A stretch of 64,000 bases of DNA from Sorangium cellulosum (lineage in GTDB: Bacteria; Myxococcota_A; Polyangia; Polyangiales; Polyangiaceae), in the NCBI RefSeq assembly GCF_004135735.1, contig NZ_CP012670.1:7456501-7520500 (forward strand). The letters are read 5' to 3'. Made by a program: the position numbers and the translations under genes. The notes beneath the pieces were generated by a model. It was not told the origin of the DNA. It saw only the letters and a list, made by a program, of their open reading frames with translations, and ran no database searches. Shown here in pieces: positions 16,349-23,873 of this stretch; position 1 is the first letter of the stretch; every line of letters begins with the position of its first letter.

Positions 16349-16743
16349 CTTATAGCTGCCTTTGCGCACGTGCTCCTGACGCTCCTTGGGGAGGCAGGAG
16401 AACGGGCCGGCCTCGATCGCCTCCTGAAGACCAATACCGTGAAGCATCGAACCTTGTCGCTCTATAACCAGGGATGCTACTGGTACACAGCCATTCCCAA
16501 CATGCGGGAAGAGCGGCTTGTTCAACTCATGACAGCGTACGGCGAGGTGCTCCGTGAGCACGCCGTAACCCGTGAAATTCTTGGGACTATATGAGGGGAT
16601 GCATCAGGTCCAGAAGAGCTGCTCCTCGTCTGGAGTGCACCCAGCGATCACCACGGCGAGCACGATGCCCGGCACTGCCTCGCGCATGTCCCCGCAGCCT
16701 ACGCAATGGCCATCCGGCGTCAACGCCACCTGGAGGCGACGTC

Positions 16744-17553
16744 ATGACGAGGCTGAGCTTCCGCGAGACGCTCCGCCGCTACGTGCCTCCGTGGCTGTCG
16801 GACCGGCCCGGTAGAACGGTCGGGTTCCGCGTCCTCTACGCGATCGCTTCCGTCCTCGATGCAGGCGCGGAGGTGCTCGTGCAGGGGCTCCAGGCGCGCT
16901 TCCCCGGCCTCGGGACGCCGACGGCGCTCCCATACATCGGCCGGGATCGCCGCATCGTCCGCGGCCCCGCGGAGAGCGACGCCGCGTACGGCGCGCGGCT
17001 CGTTCGATGGCTCGACTACTGGCGCGCCGCAGGCAACGCGTACGTGCTCGCGCTGGCCTTGCAGAGCTTCTTGTACCCAGGGCATCCCAGGATCCGGATC
17101 GTGACCCGCTCGGGTGTCTGGTACACGCTCGAGCCTTCCGGCGAGCTCCTCTGGCATCGAGCAGAGCCGAGCAACTGGGACTGGGACTCGCTCACCCACC
17201 CGGAGCGCGCGGGCAACTGGTCCGAGTTCTGGGTCATCGCCTACCCGCCCCATTACCCGTCCGACGGCAACTGGGGTGACGGGACCTCGACCTGGGGACC
17301 AGGCGACACGTTCGGCGTGCGCACCGCGACCAGCAACATCGCCGCCATCAAGTCGATCATTCAGCAGTGGAAGGGCACGCACACGAGCTGCGCAATGTTC
17401 ATCCTCGCCTACGACCCGTCGAGCTTCGACCCGGCATCGCCGCCGGGTGCTCCGGGAATGCCGGACGGTCGGTGGGGCCACTGGTCCAAGGACGACGGCG
17501 CGGGCGGGCGCGTGAAGTCCAGGCGCGAAGACGCGCGTTACGTGGAGGTCTGA
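16744..17553 (+). CDS. phage tail protein I-like (baseplate/tail-fibre connector)
   Basis: 269 residues from ATG 16744, where the frame becomes protein-like; upstream extension is low quality. The N-terminal two thirds look like P2 gpI-type tail proteins: a short leader, then APYIGRDRRIVRGPAESDAAYGARLVRWLDYWRAAGNAYVLALAL-type sequence (starting about residue 60) describing the connector to tail fibres. The middle is Trp-rich (NWDWDSLTHP, NWGDGTSTWGPGDTFG). Followed by two small tail-like genes with 2-bp gaps. This is probably a prophage or tailocin remnant; no head, portal, terminase or integrase gene is seen in the window. Confidence 0.65.
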   Translation: MTRLSFRETLRRYVPPWLSDRPGRTVGFRVLYAIASVLDAGAEVLVQGLQARFPGLGTPTALPYIGRDRRIVRGPAESDAAYGARLVRWLDYWRAAGNAYVLALALQSFLYPGHPRIRIVTRSGVWYTLEPSGELLWHRAEPSNWDWDSLTHPERAGNWSEFWVIAYPPHYPSDGNWGDGTSTWGPGDTFGVRTATSNIAAIKSIIQQWKGTHTSCAMFILAYDPSSFDPASPPGAPGMPDGRWGHWSKDDGAGGRVKSRREDARYVEV

Positions 17554-17555
17554 GC

Positions 17556-18134
17556 ATGGCTCAATACAGCGGGCAAGAGCGCTTTCCGACGTCATTCGAG
17601 ATGGTGAACGATGGGTCCGGGCGCGACGCGGCAGGCGTCAACGTCGAGCTCGGGGCGCTCGCCGACCGTACGCTCTTCCTGCGCAACGTCGGATTCCGTC
17701 GGGTGGCGTTCTGGGCGTACGATAGTCAGAGCAGCTTCCGCTCATGGGCATTCAACAGCACCACCTACAGCCCGAACTCCACGTTCCCAAACGATTGGGT
17801 CGTGACGATCCCCAACACCCGCGTGGGCGACATCATCATGGTCGATGCTTCTGCGTTCCTCAACGCCGACGCGACGTTCGCGTTCTGGAAGATCGGCGCG
17901 ACGGACAACTTCGCCGGGGGCGGGACGGAGGTGTTGACCCCTGGCCTGGTGCGGCTCGGCGGTGGAGCTCAGATGTGGGCTACGTTCACCACGCTCCACA
18001 CCGTTGCCGTCGCGGGAACCACCCGGCTCCGGTTGCTGGGGCGCTACGAGGGCAGCCTCAACGCCGGGTTCTCAGCCGCTGCGAGCGGCGTGCTGCGTGC
18101 GGCCCTCTTTCGCTCGAGTGGGAGCGCGGAGTGA
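17556..18134 (+). CDS. phage-tail-like structural protein (copy B, complete)
   Basis: 192 residues from ATG 17556, 2 bp after the tail gene stop. Begins MAQYSGQERFPTSFEMVNDG and continues with a beta-rich domain without catalytic motifs (RNVGFRRVAFW, DWVVTIPNTRVGDIIMVDA, WATFTTLHTVAV). Its last 158 residues match copy A at 2-478 with few changes, for example YDSQ for YDNQ. Likely a tail-fibre or baseplate accessory protein, judged from context only. Confidence 0.65.
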   Translation: MAQYSGQERFPTSFEMVNDGSGRDAAGVNVELGALADRTLFLRNVGFRRVAFWAYDSQSSFRSWAFNSTTYSPNSTFPNDWVVTIPNTRVGDIIMVDASAFLNADATFAFWKIGATDNFAGGGTEVLTPGLVRLGGGAQMWATFTTLHTVAVAGTTRLRLLGRYEGSLNAGFSAAASGVLRAALFRSSGSAE

Positions 18135-18136
18135 CC

Positions 18137-18592
18137 ATGCTCAGCTGGATCGACACGCTGTTCTTCGGCGTCCGCCGCATCCTCGCTGCGGGCGTCGAGC
18201 TACCAGAGCGGCCGGCGCTCAACTTCGTCGGCGCGGTCTGCACCGACAACCCCGCCGAGAACCGGACCGACGTGTTCATCCCGGGGATCTGGCTGGTCAG
18301 CCCCATCGTGACGAGCACCTACACGGCCCGCTTGGGCGAGCTCGTCAAGGTCAACCTGAACGACCCGGTGACCATCACGCTCCCGTCGGCCCTGGGGAAC
18401 GCCGGTGCGGCGATCCTGATCAAGGAGGTCGTCGGAGGGAGCAGGACGCTCACGCTCGCCGCGGGGCCAGGGCAGAGCGTCGAGGGCGCTCCCACGTTCA
18501 GCCACAGCGGCCCGTGGGCGTGCCTCCGGCTGATGAGCGACGGCGCCGGCTGGCTCGTCGTTTACTCCTACGAGGGGCCGCCCCCATCATGA
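18137..18592 (+). CDS. probable tail-tip/fibre-associated protein (copy B)
   Basis: 151 residues, same start (MLSWIDTLFFGVRRIL) and the same GTGACCATG junction as copy A. Differences from copy A are scattered, such as RLGELVKVNLNDPVTITLPS against RPGELVKINLNDPVAITLPS, which is a normal drift between duplicates. The gene is followed by GC hairpins and only about 370 bp of non-coding DNA, without the cargo seen in copy A. Confidence 0.6.
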   Translation: MLSWIDTLFFGVRRILAAGVELPERPALNFVGAVCTDNPAENRTDVFIPGIWLVSPIVTSTYTARLGELVKVNLNDPVTITLPSALGNAGAAILIKEVVGGSRTLTLAAGPGQSVEGAPTFSHSGPWACLRLMSDGAGWLVVYSYEGPPPS

Positions 18593-18962
18593 GCACGGGG
18601 CCTCCCCCTGCGGGGCCTCCCCCTGCGGGGCTGTGCCCCGACTTCAGGACACGGGGTTCCCTCTGCGAGGCCGGTGTGGCGAGGAGCTCTCGGCATGGCT
18701 GACGGCCGCGGTACGGCGGAGCCAGCGGTCCAGCTCGGCGAGGTCGGTTGCTCGCGAGGAGGCGCTCCCGCGCTGCCGCGGGCCGCGGAGACCTCCAGCC
18801 CGTGCCTCTGGACCGGGCAGCGACGGCCCCCCACCCCACCAGTAGCCCACATTACATCCGAGCAAGCCGCCCGTCTTCGAGCAGCACCCAGGACCCAGGG
18901 GGCTGAAGCCGAGTACGCCTCAGTCCCAGCGATGGGGCAGGCTTGGTGCATCCGTGGGTCGC
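18593..18962. other. intergenic with GC hairpins and dispersed repeat copy 2
   Basis: 18600-18640 has CCCCTGCGGGG hairpins, a possible factor-dependent or weak terminator. 18661-18786 is copy 2 of the dispersed repeat. The remainder to 18962 shows no gene. This is the empty version of the site that carries the nuclease and RT cargo in copy A. Confidence 0.5.
18661..18786 (+). repeat. dispersed intergenic repeat, copy 2
   Basis: CTCTGCGAGGCCGG, GCGAGGAGCTC, then CCAGCGGTCCAGCTCGGCGAGGTCGGTTGCTCGCGAGGA in two adjoining blocks, and CTGCCGCGGG at the end. Best match to copy 1 (5161-5293); copies 3 and 4 share the core. Confidence 0.6.
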
Positions 18963-19232
18963 TCATTCGTCCTCCTTCATTCGCGGCTCGAGGGGCGGAT
19001 CGAGCGCATCGCCATGGACCCCGCGCAACACGATCGCGGCGTGTCGGGCTGCGTTTTCGACCGCATCGAGGGGATCCACACCGTATGTGGCAGTGCGGCG
19101 CCCATCGATGTCCACAGTGACGTCCCAAGGCCACTCTTCTCCCGGGAGGTTTCGGGTCGGCTCGTGGATGCGAACCACGATGTCACGCGGTTCGCCGTCT
19201 TCCGGAGTTAACCTGAATGTCAGCTCGATCAT
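18963..19232 (-). CDS. small cytosolic protein, third gene of duplicated operon (copy B)
   Basis: 89 residues from ATG 19232, which overlaps the lipoprotein stop as TGATG. Soluble, acidic C-terminus (EPRMKEDE). Distantly similar to the protein at 5340-5621: both begin M-x-ELT and keep a DV-VD centre and an A-E-A-R helix. The divergence is much greater than that of the first gene in the operon. Possible binding partner or immunity protein of the lipoprotein; not proven. Confidence 0.55.
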   Translation of the reverse strand: MIELTFRLTPEDGEPRDIVVRIHEPTRNLPGEEWPWDVTVDIDGRRTATYGVDPLDAVENAARHAAIVLRGVHGDALDPPLEPRMKEDE

Positions 19233-19792
19233 CACCTACACCTCTTGTCACAGTCCCTGAGACACCGGATATATTCTTGGGAACACCTGTCCAGACAGGC
19301 TCTATCCCCCCTTGGGCAATTTTTGCGGCAGAGCTCCGATATCCGATCGCACTTTTCCTTGCACGCTTCTCGGCAATCGGACTTTGCGCCCATCCCCCAC
19401 TCGCAAGAGCCGCAAGACTGCGCTTCGGAGCTCTTCCCGACTCCGTAGGCCATCTCGCAATAGTCCTTGGCTTCATCGAGTGATGCATGCTTGCCCTGGT
19501 ACAGGGTCGTGCAGGTAGCTGCGCTTCCCCCACAGATGCTCGAACCGGCCTTCCATGTGACCGTACACGTTACCGTTTGCGAGGCGCACAGATCATAGGA
19601 AGCATAGTCACCGTCGGCGCTTTGCGGCTTCCGCGGCAAGTTGCCGAAGCCTCCGGCCCCCGTCGGGTAGATGATGCCGCCGCCGGCACCGCTCGTTTCA
19701 TCGCCAGGAAGCCAGCACTCACCGACGTCGAAATTGCAAGCAACTAGACCAGCGAAAAGACTGACGAGCAGGACCGCAAAAGCTCTGTTCAT
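19232..19792 (-). CDS. Cys-rich lipoprotein with variable C-terminus (copy B)
   Basis: 186 residues. Start ATG 19792 overlaps the upstream stop. Signal peptide and lipobox LVAC are the same as copy A (Cys19). After about residue 140 it differs: GAKSDCREACKEKCDRISELC, then CRKNCPRGDRACLDRC and CLRDCDKRCR. The regular CxxxC pairs suggest a disulphide-bonded helical domain. No family recognised. Confidence 0.65.
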   Translation of the reverse strand: MNRAFAVLLVSLFAGLVACNFDVGECWLPGDETSGAGGGIIYPTGAGGFGNLPRKPQSADGDYASYDLCASQTVTCTVTWKAGSSICGGSAATCTTLYQGKHASLDEAKDYCEMAYGVGKSSEAQSCGSCEWGMGAKSDCREACKEKCDRISELCRKNCPRGDRACLDRCSQEYIRCLRDCDKRCR

Positions 19793-20334
19793 TTCGACTC
19801 TCCCCCAAATCTCCAAACAGGCCCAGCAGCGACCATCGCCACCCAGCTACCATGAAGCACGCGACTATCTCCGCCAGCCCAATCCAGGTTGGCGCTCACG
19901 GATACGCCCAGGGGCTCGGAGAAGTACCAGTCGGTCTGTGCGTGACCGCCCGGAGCAACCCCCACCACTCGGTTGCAGCTCATGGGGTTGCACACCGGCA
20001 TCGAGTAGATCGACACGGATGGCCCGAGGCTCGCCTTGCCCGTCTTCCAGGCGTACACGAGGGAGATTGCTGTTCGATCGTAGATCCCGACGCGAGAGCC
20101 AGGAACGACGCTGAACATGTTGTGGAGCTCGATCTGGAAATCCTTCTCTCGGCGCCAGAGCAATCCGCCGAAGGGGCTCAGCGCGAGCCTCGGGCCGGTC
20201 CCGATCTGGAACCCGCCCACGCTCACGCCACCGCTGAGCTCGAGCGCCCTTGCCGGCGCCGGAACGACGACGAGTACACAGGCACAGACGCACAGCACAA
20301 GCGCCCTCGCCTGCCTCTTCGGCCCGTGGCCCAT
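19789..20334 (-). CDS. secreted, probably outer-membrane beta-barrel-like protein (copy B)
   Basis: 181 residues, nearly identical to 6193-6738 with a few conservative changes. N-terminal signal peptide ending near PAPARA. First gene of the operon, overlapping the lipoprotein gene by ATGA. Function unknown; strand-like alternation suggests a beta-barrel. Confidence 0.6.
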   Translation of the reverse strand: MGHGPKRQARALVLCVCACVLVVVPAPARALELSGGVSVGGFQIGTGPRLALSPFGGLLWRREKDFQIELHNMFSVVPGSRVGIYDRTAISLVYAWKTGKASLGPSVSIYSMPVCNPMSCNRVVGVAPGGHAQTDWYFSEPLGVSVSANLDWAGGDSRVLHGSWVAMVAAGPVWRFGGESK

Positions 20335-20650
20335 GCTTCACCCCCCATGGCCACCATCCTCCTGCTGGAAGCCGGCGTCAACCGGTAATCCAGGACCCAA
20401 TTATGTCCACGCTGTCACCGCGCCTACGGCGAGCCGTGCGCTGGCCCGGAGAGGGGCTCCGACCCGTGCTTACGAGCACCGGCATGGGTTCGTTTGTCTT
20501 CGTGTGACCTCCGTGTGCCCCGACGTCAGGGCACGAGACTCCACGAGAGGGCACGAGAGGGTACGGGAGGAATCGAGCCCTCGATGGCGTCTGACACCGC
20601 TCCGACGCGTCCGACGCGGCAATCGCCGTGTCTCTCGCGCATGCTGGTCC
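20335..20650. other. intergenic with 10-bp repeats
   Basis: Counterpart of 6739-7051. Contains four GGGCACGAGA-type units near 20530-20570. No gene. Confidence 0.4.
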
Positions 20651-20688
20651 TCAGTTCAGCTCCGGGTTCGATTCCCGGCGCCTCCACT
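20651..20688 (+). repeat. tRNA/tmRNA 3'-end relic, candidate att site (copy B)
   Basis: T-arm CCGGG-TTCGATT-CCCGG at 20662-20678, then CGCCTCC and A. Same relic as in copy A at 7052-7089, and again just beside IS110. No 5' half of a tRNA nearby. Confidence 0.5.
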
Positions 20689-20709
20689 CAGAAGCAGCCG
20701 TGTTCATTG

Positions 20710-21654
20710 TCAAGCAGCAACTTGCCAGGGCCGTGCTGCTTTCGCCATCGCGTTGAGGATGGTCAGCAGCTTGTGCATGCATGCCGTCATGGCGACCTTG
20801 TACGGCTTACCGGCAGCGCGTAGCCGGTCGTAGAAGGCGCGAATGACGGGGTTGCATCGCACAGCGGTGACGCTGGCCATGTAGAGCATCGAGCGCACGG
20901 AGGCGCGTCCGCCCCAGATCGCTCGCCGTCCCTTGACGTTGCCGCTGTCGCGGTTGAATGGGGCCACGCCCACGAGCGCCGCGACCTGCTTGCGGTTGAG
21001 CGTTCCCAGCTCAGGCAGGTCGAGCAGCAGCGTGCGTGAGGTCCCCGGCCCGACGCCGGGCACCGACCGGAGCAGCTTGTCCTTCGCCTGCCAGACCGGG
21101 CTCTGCTCGATCTTGATCTTGAGCTCGTCGTCGAGGTTCTGCAGCTCCTTCTCGATCATCGTGATCATGAGCTCGATGCTTGCGACGACCCGCGCCACCT
21201 TGCGCGGCCCGAGCAGGCCGGAGAGGCGGTTCTTCTCCGCCACGATCATGGCGACCAGCTGGCGCCGGCGTGCTAGCAGCAACCCCAGCTCCATGGTCGT
21301 TGCCTCGGGCATGGGCGTCAGCGGCGGCTGCACGGCGGCGGCGAAGTGCGCGATGCACTTGGCGTCAATTCGATCGGTCTTGGCCTGCCGGCCGGTGGCT
21401 CGCGCAAAGTTGCGGATCTGGAGCGGGTTGACCACAGCCACGGGCAGGCTGGCAACGCTGAGCGCTGCCAAGACCGCCATTTCCAGGCCTCCCGTGGCTT
21501 CCAGCACAATCAGCGCTGGCTGCACCTCGCGAAGGCGGCGAACCAGCTCTTGCAGGCCTTCCTCGTCATACGCAAGCCGTCCGCCCGCGTTCTCGCCGTG
21601 CATCGCCCAGTCCAGATGCTCTTTGGAGACGTCGATCCCTACGAACGCACCCAC
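20710..21654 (-). CDS. IS110-family transposase (DEDD recombinase)
   Basis: 314 residues from GTG 21654, preferred because GGAAGGA lies about 6 nt upstream; ATG 21675 is an alternative adding 7 residues. The N-terminal RuvC-like DEDD domain shows GIDVSKEHLD, the Glu in LEATGG, and KTDRIDAKCIAHFA. A coiled middle follows, then the C-terminal Tnp_IS116/IS110/IS902 domain with VPGVGPGTSRTLL and the Ser segment GGRASVRSMLYMA. Elements of this family use a bridge RNA to pair target and donor DNA. The frame is complete, unlike the copy at 7111-7450. Confidence 0.9.
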   Translation of the reverse strand: MGAFVGIDVSKEHLDWAMHGENAGGRLAYDEEGLQELVRRLREVQPALIVLEATGGLEMAVLAALSVASLPVAVVNPLQIRNFARATGRQAKTDRIDAKCIAHFAAAVQPPLTPMPEATTMELGLLLARRRQLVAMIVAEKNRLSGLLGPRKVARVVASIELMITMIEKELQNLDDELKIKIEQSPVWQAKDKLLRSVPGVGPGTSRTLLLDLPELGTLNRKQVAALVGVAPFNRDSGNVKGRRAIWGGRASVRSMLYMASVTAVRCNPVIRAFYDRLRAAGKPYKVAMTACMHKLLTILNAMAKAARPWQVAA

Positions 21655-21891
21655 GTGAGTTCCTTCCCTCTTCATCGCTGTAACATCCGGCCCCAGTCGC
21701 CCATCCTTGCGAAAGATGCGAGCTTTCCCTCAGGCAGCCGTACGGGCTCATCCAGGACCTACGGCGCGGCGACCCATGCTTCTGAACGGTCTATCAACCC
21801 AGACACGATCGGTCTGCCGCGCGTAGCTTTCTGGCTGCTCGCCGCGAGAGTTGTCCACAAATCCACAGGATGCCGGTCTCCCCCCGGCCCC
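21655..21891 (-). ncRNA. IS110 upstream region, candidate bridge-RNA locus
   Basis: In IS110-group elements the bridge RNA comes from the non-coding end upstream of the transposase. The 237 bp upstream of this transposase (it is on the minus strand) hold no ORF and are the expected place. I could not fix the element end or fold the RNA by eye. An IS4 copy begins at 21892 with its duplication at 21883-21891, so the end may be partly displaced. Confidence 0.35.
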
Positions 21892-23363
21892 CTGAGGGAT
21901 CCCCTCATTATCGCAGCGAAATCTGGCGAATTGATGGTCACATCGAATCACTCCACGGTAGGCACATGTACGATCATTGGCGACATGACCATCGAACCCC
22001 TGAGCTTCATGGACGTCGAAGCGAAGAGTTGCGTCATGCGAGTGAGAAATCGTCGTCGCTGGTCGGAATATACATTGGTAGGAGGCGACCAGCGAGCTTA
22101 CCGCATGCGCCGTTGGTTCGAGCGACATCATGACGACTCTCGCGAAGGACGCGCACAAGCCTGCCGCACATGGCTCCGCGTCTGCGCCGCCTAAGCAGAC
22201 CATCCGTCCGAAAATCGACCAGAAGTACATCCAGGCCTTCGTCGAGAATTTGTTCGGCGATGACCTGCACGCGATGCGCGTCCTGTCGCTCGCGAACGGC
22301 GTCGTTGGCGTCCTGCAGGCGGCGGTGCTGGCCATCCATGCCATCGGCCAAGCGTATGCGAAGGTCGCCAACATCAAACCGAAGAGTGGGGTCAAGCAGG
22401 TCGACCGGCTGCTGAGCAATACCGGCATCGACGTGTTTCATTCCCTGAGGTCGTGGGTACAGTTCGTGATCGGGGTCCGCAAAGAGATTGTGGTCGCATT
22501 GGACTGGACGGACTTCGAGAAGGACGACCACACGACGCTCTGCGCCTACCTTGTGACGCGGCATGGTCGTGCGACGCCGCTGGCATGGAAGACGGTAAAG
22601 AAGTCCGCGTTAAAAGGTACCCAGAAGGACCACGAATACGAGCTCATCGAGTGGCTTCACGGCGCCATCGACGAGACGGTCGAGGTCGTTCTGCTCGCCG
22701 ACCGGGGCTTCGGCGATCGCAAGCTCTACGACTTTTTGGAGTTCATCGGCTGGAACTTCGTCATCCGTTTCCGCGGTTGTATCGTCGTCGAGAACGCGGT
22801 CGGGGAAGCGAGGCCCGCCGACGCCTGGGTGCCCGCGAGCCGCCGCGCCACGATGCTGCGCGATGTGCGCGTCACCGACGACCGCGCAAAGGTTCCAGCC
22901 ATCGTCCTTGTTCACGCACCGAAGATGAAGGAGGCGTGGTGTCTGGCCACAACGCTTTCGGATCGCAAGGCGGGCGACATCGTCAAGCTCTACGGCAAGA
23001 GGTTCACGATCGAGGAGACGTTTCGAGACATCAAGGACAACCACTTCGGGATGGGCCTCTCCGCCACGCACATCCGCAACGCCGGGCGGCGCGATCGGCT
23101 GCTGCTGCTCGCGGCTATCGCCCATGCGCTCTTGACGCTGCTCGGCGCTGCGAGCGAGGAAGCCGGTCTCGATCGATACCTAAAGGTCAATACGGTCAAG
23201 CGCCGCACACACTCGCTCTATCGCCAGGGGCTCTACTGGTACGACTGCCTTCCCACCTTGCGCGAGGACTGGCTTCGGCCCCTCATGATTGCCTTTGACC
23301 GCATCGTCCGGGAGCACGCCGTCTTCCGCGAGATCTTCGGTATTATTTGAGGGGATTCCCCAG
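21892..23363 (+). mobile_element. IS4-family insertion sequence, intact copy 3
   Basis: 1472 bp with the same terminal repeats. Flanked by CCCGGCCCC (21883-21891 and 23364-23372), a perfect 9-bp target duplication. Confidence 0.95.
22130..23350 (+). CDS. IS4-family transposase (copy 3)
   Basis: 406 residues, same sequence as at 8819-10039, with Asp125, Asp191, Glu295 and the Y-x2-R-x3-E-x6-K signature intact. Confidence 0.95.
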   Translation: MTTLAKDAHKPAAHGSASAPPKQTIRPKIDQKYIQAFVENLFGDDLHAMRVLSLANGVVGVLQAAVLAIHAIGQAYAKVANIKPKSGVKQVDRLLSNTGIDVFHSLRSWVQFVIGVRKEIVVALDWTDFEKDDHTTLCAYLVTRHGRATPLAWKTVKKSALKGTQKDHEYELIEWLHGAIDETVEVVLLADRGFGDRKLYDFLEFIGWNFVIRFRGCIVVENAVGEARPADAWVPASRRATMLRDVRVTDDRAKVPAIVLVHAPKMKEAWCLATTLSDRKAGDIVKLYGKRFTIEETFRDIKDNHFGMGLSATHIRNAGRRDRLLLLAAIAHALLTLLGAASEEAGLDRYLKVNTVKRRTHSLYRQGLYWYDCLPTLREDWLRPLMIAFDRIVREHAVFREIFGII

Positions 23364-23873
23364 CCCGGCCCCCCCTCGGTACGACGGCGACGTGGATCCA
23401 GTACGCTCGCGGTACATACAAGACAGTATGCGTCCTGTAGACCGCATCCGCCCCCCTCATGAGCGCCGAGCCTCCCCCTGCGGCGCCCCGGCGGAGAGCG
23501 CCCCGACCGAGGCCGATGAGCCGATGAGAAGGAGCCCGCTCCCGGATCTACGTCGCGCCCGGGGACGCCGCTCGTCATCGAGCGGAGCTCGTCCGAGGGC
23601 GCGCGGGCGCTCGCGGGGCTGGCCGGCCCTGCGGGCGCGCGAGCCGATCCGGCAGCGCGCGGCGGCGACGTCTGGACGTGGGGAGCGTGTTCAAGGAGCG
23701 GTCATTGCGAGGCGCTCCCTCGCATGGCTGACCACCGCGGCACGGCGGACCCAGCGGTCCAGCCCGGCGAGGTCCGTGCTCACGAGGACGCGCGCCCGCG
23801 CTGCCGCGCGCCCGGGGATCACGCCGAATGGAGGGCAAGGCCAGAGTGGCTCTCATGCCCCCCAAGGGCATCA
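23364..23873. other. intergenic with two repeat types
   Basis: About 23440-23660 resembles the region after tail copy A (937-1160), including CCCCCTCATGAGCGCCGAGCCTCC, so it may be a relic of a third cassette end. 23701-23815 is copy 3 of the dispersed repeat. A small hairpin CATAC-AAGACA-GTATG lies at about 23416-23431. No gene. Confidence 0.5.
23701..23815 (+). repeat. dispersed intergenic repeat, copy 3
   Basis: Core ACCCAGCGGTCCAGCCCGGC, followed by GAGGACGCGCGCCCGCGCTGCCGCG and preceded by GGCATGGCTGAC-like sequence, as in copy 2. Confidence 0.55.

Larger units (their letters stand above)
14117..16607 (+). pseudogene. second, divergent IS4-family element, truncated and interrupted
   Basis: Pieces 14117-14876 and 16358-16607 rejoin in frame once the inserted IS (14877-16348) and one CTTATAGCT repeat are removed. 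The product is related to, but clearly different from, the 406-residue transposase (ALDWTEFDVDDHATLALYL, LLADRGFGDQERY, YGRRFCIEETFRDVK). The N-terminal about 70 residues and the left end are missing. The right end reads TGAGGGGATGCATCAG. It is dead in cis but its end resembles that of the 1472-bp IS. Confidence 0.8.
19232..21049. repeat. segmental duplication, copy B
   Basis: Counterpart of 5630-7450, same order and orientation. It continues into a complete IS110 transposase, whereas copy A is cut at the equivalent of 21049. Confidence 0.85.
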
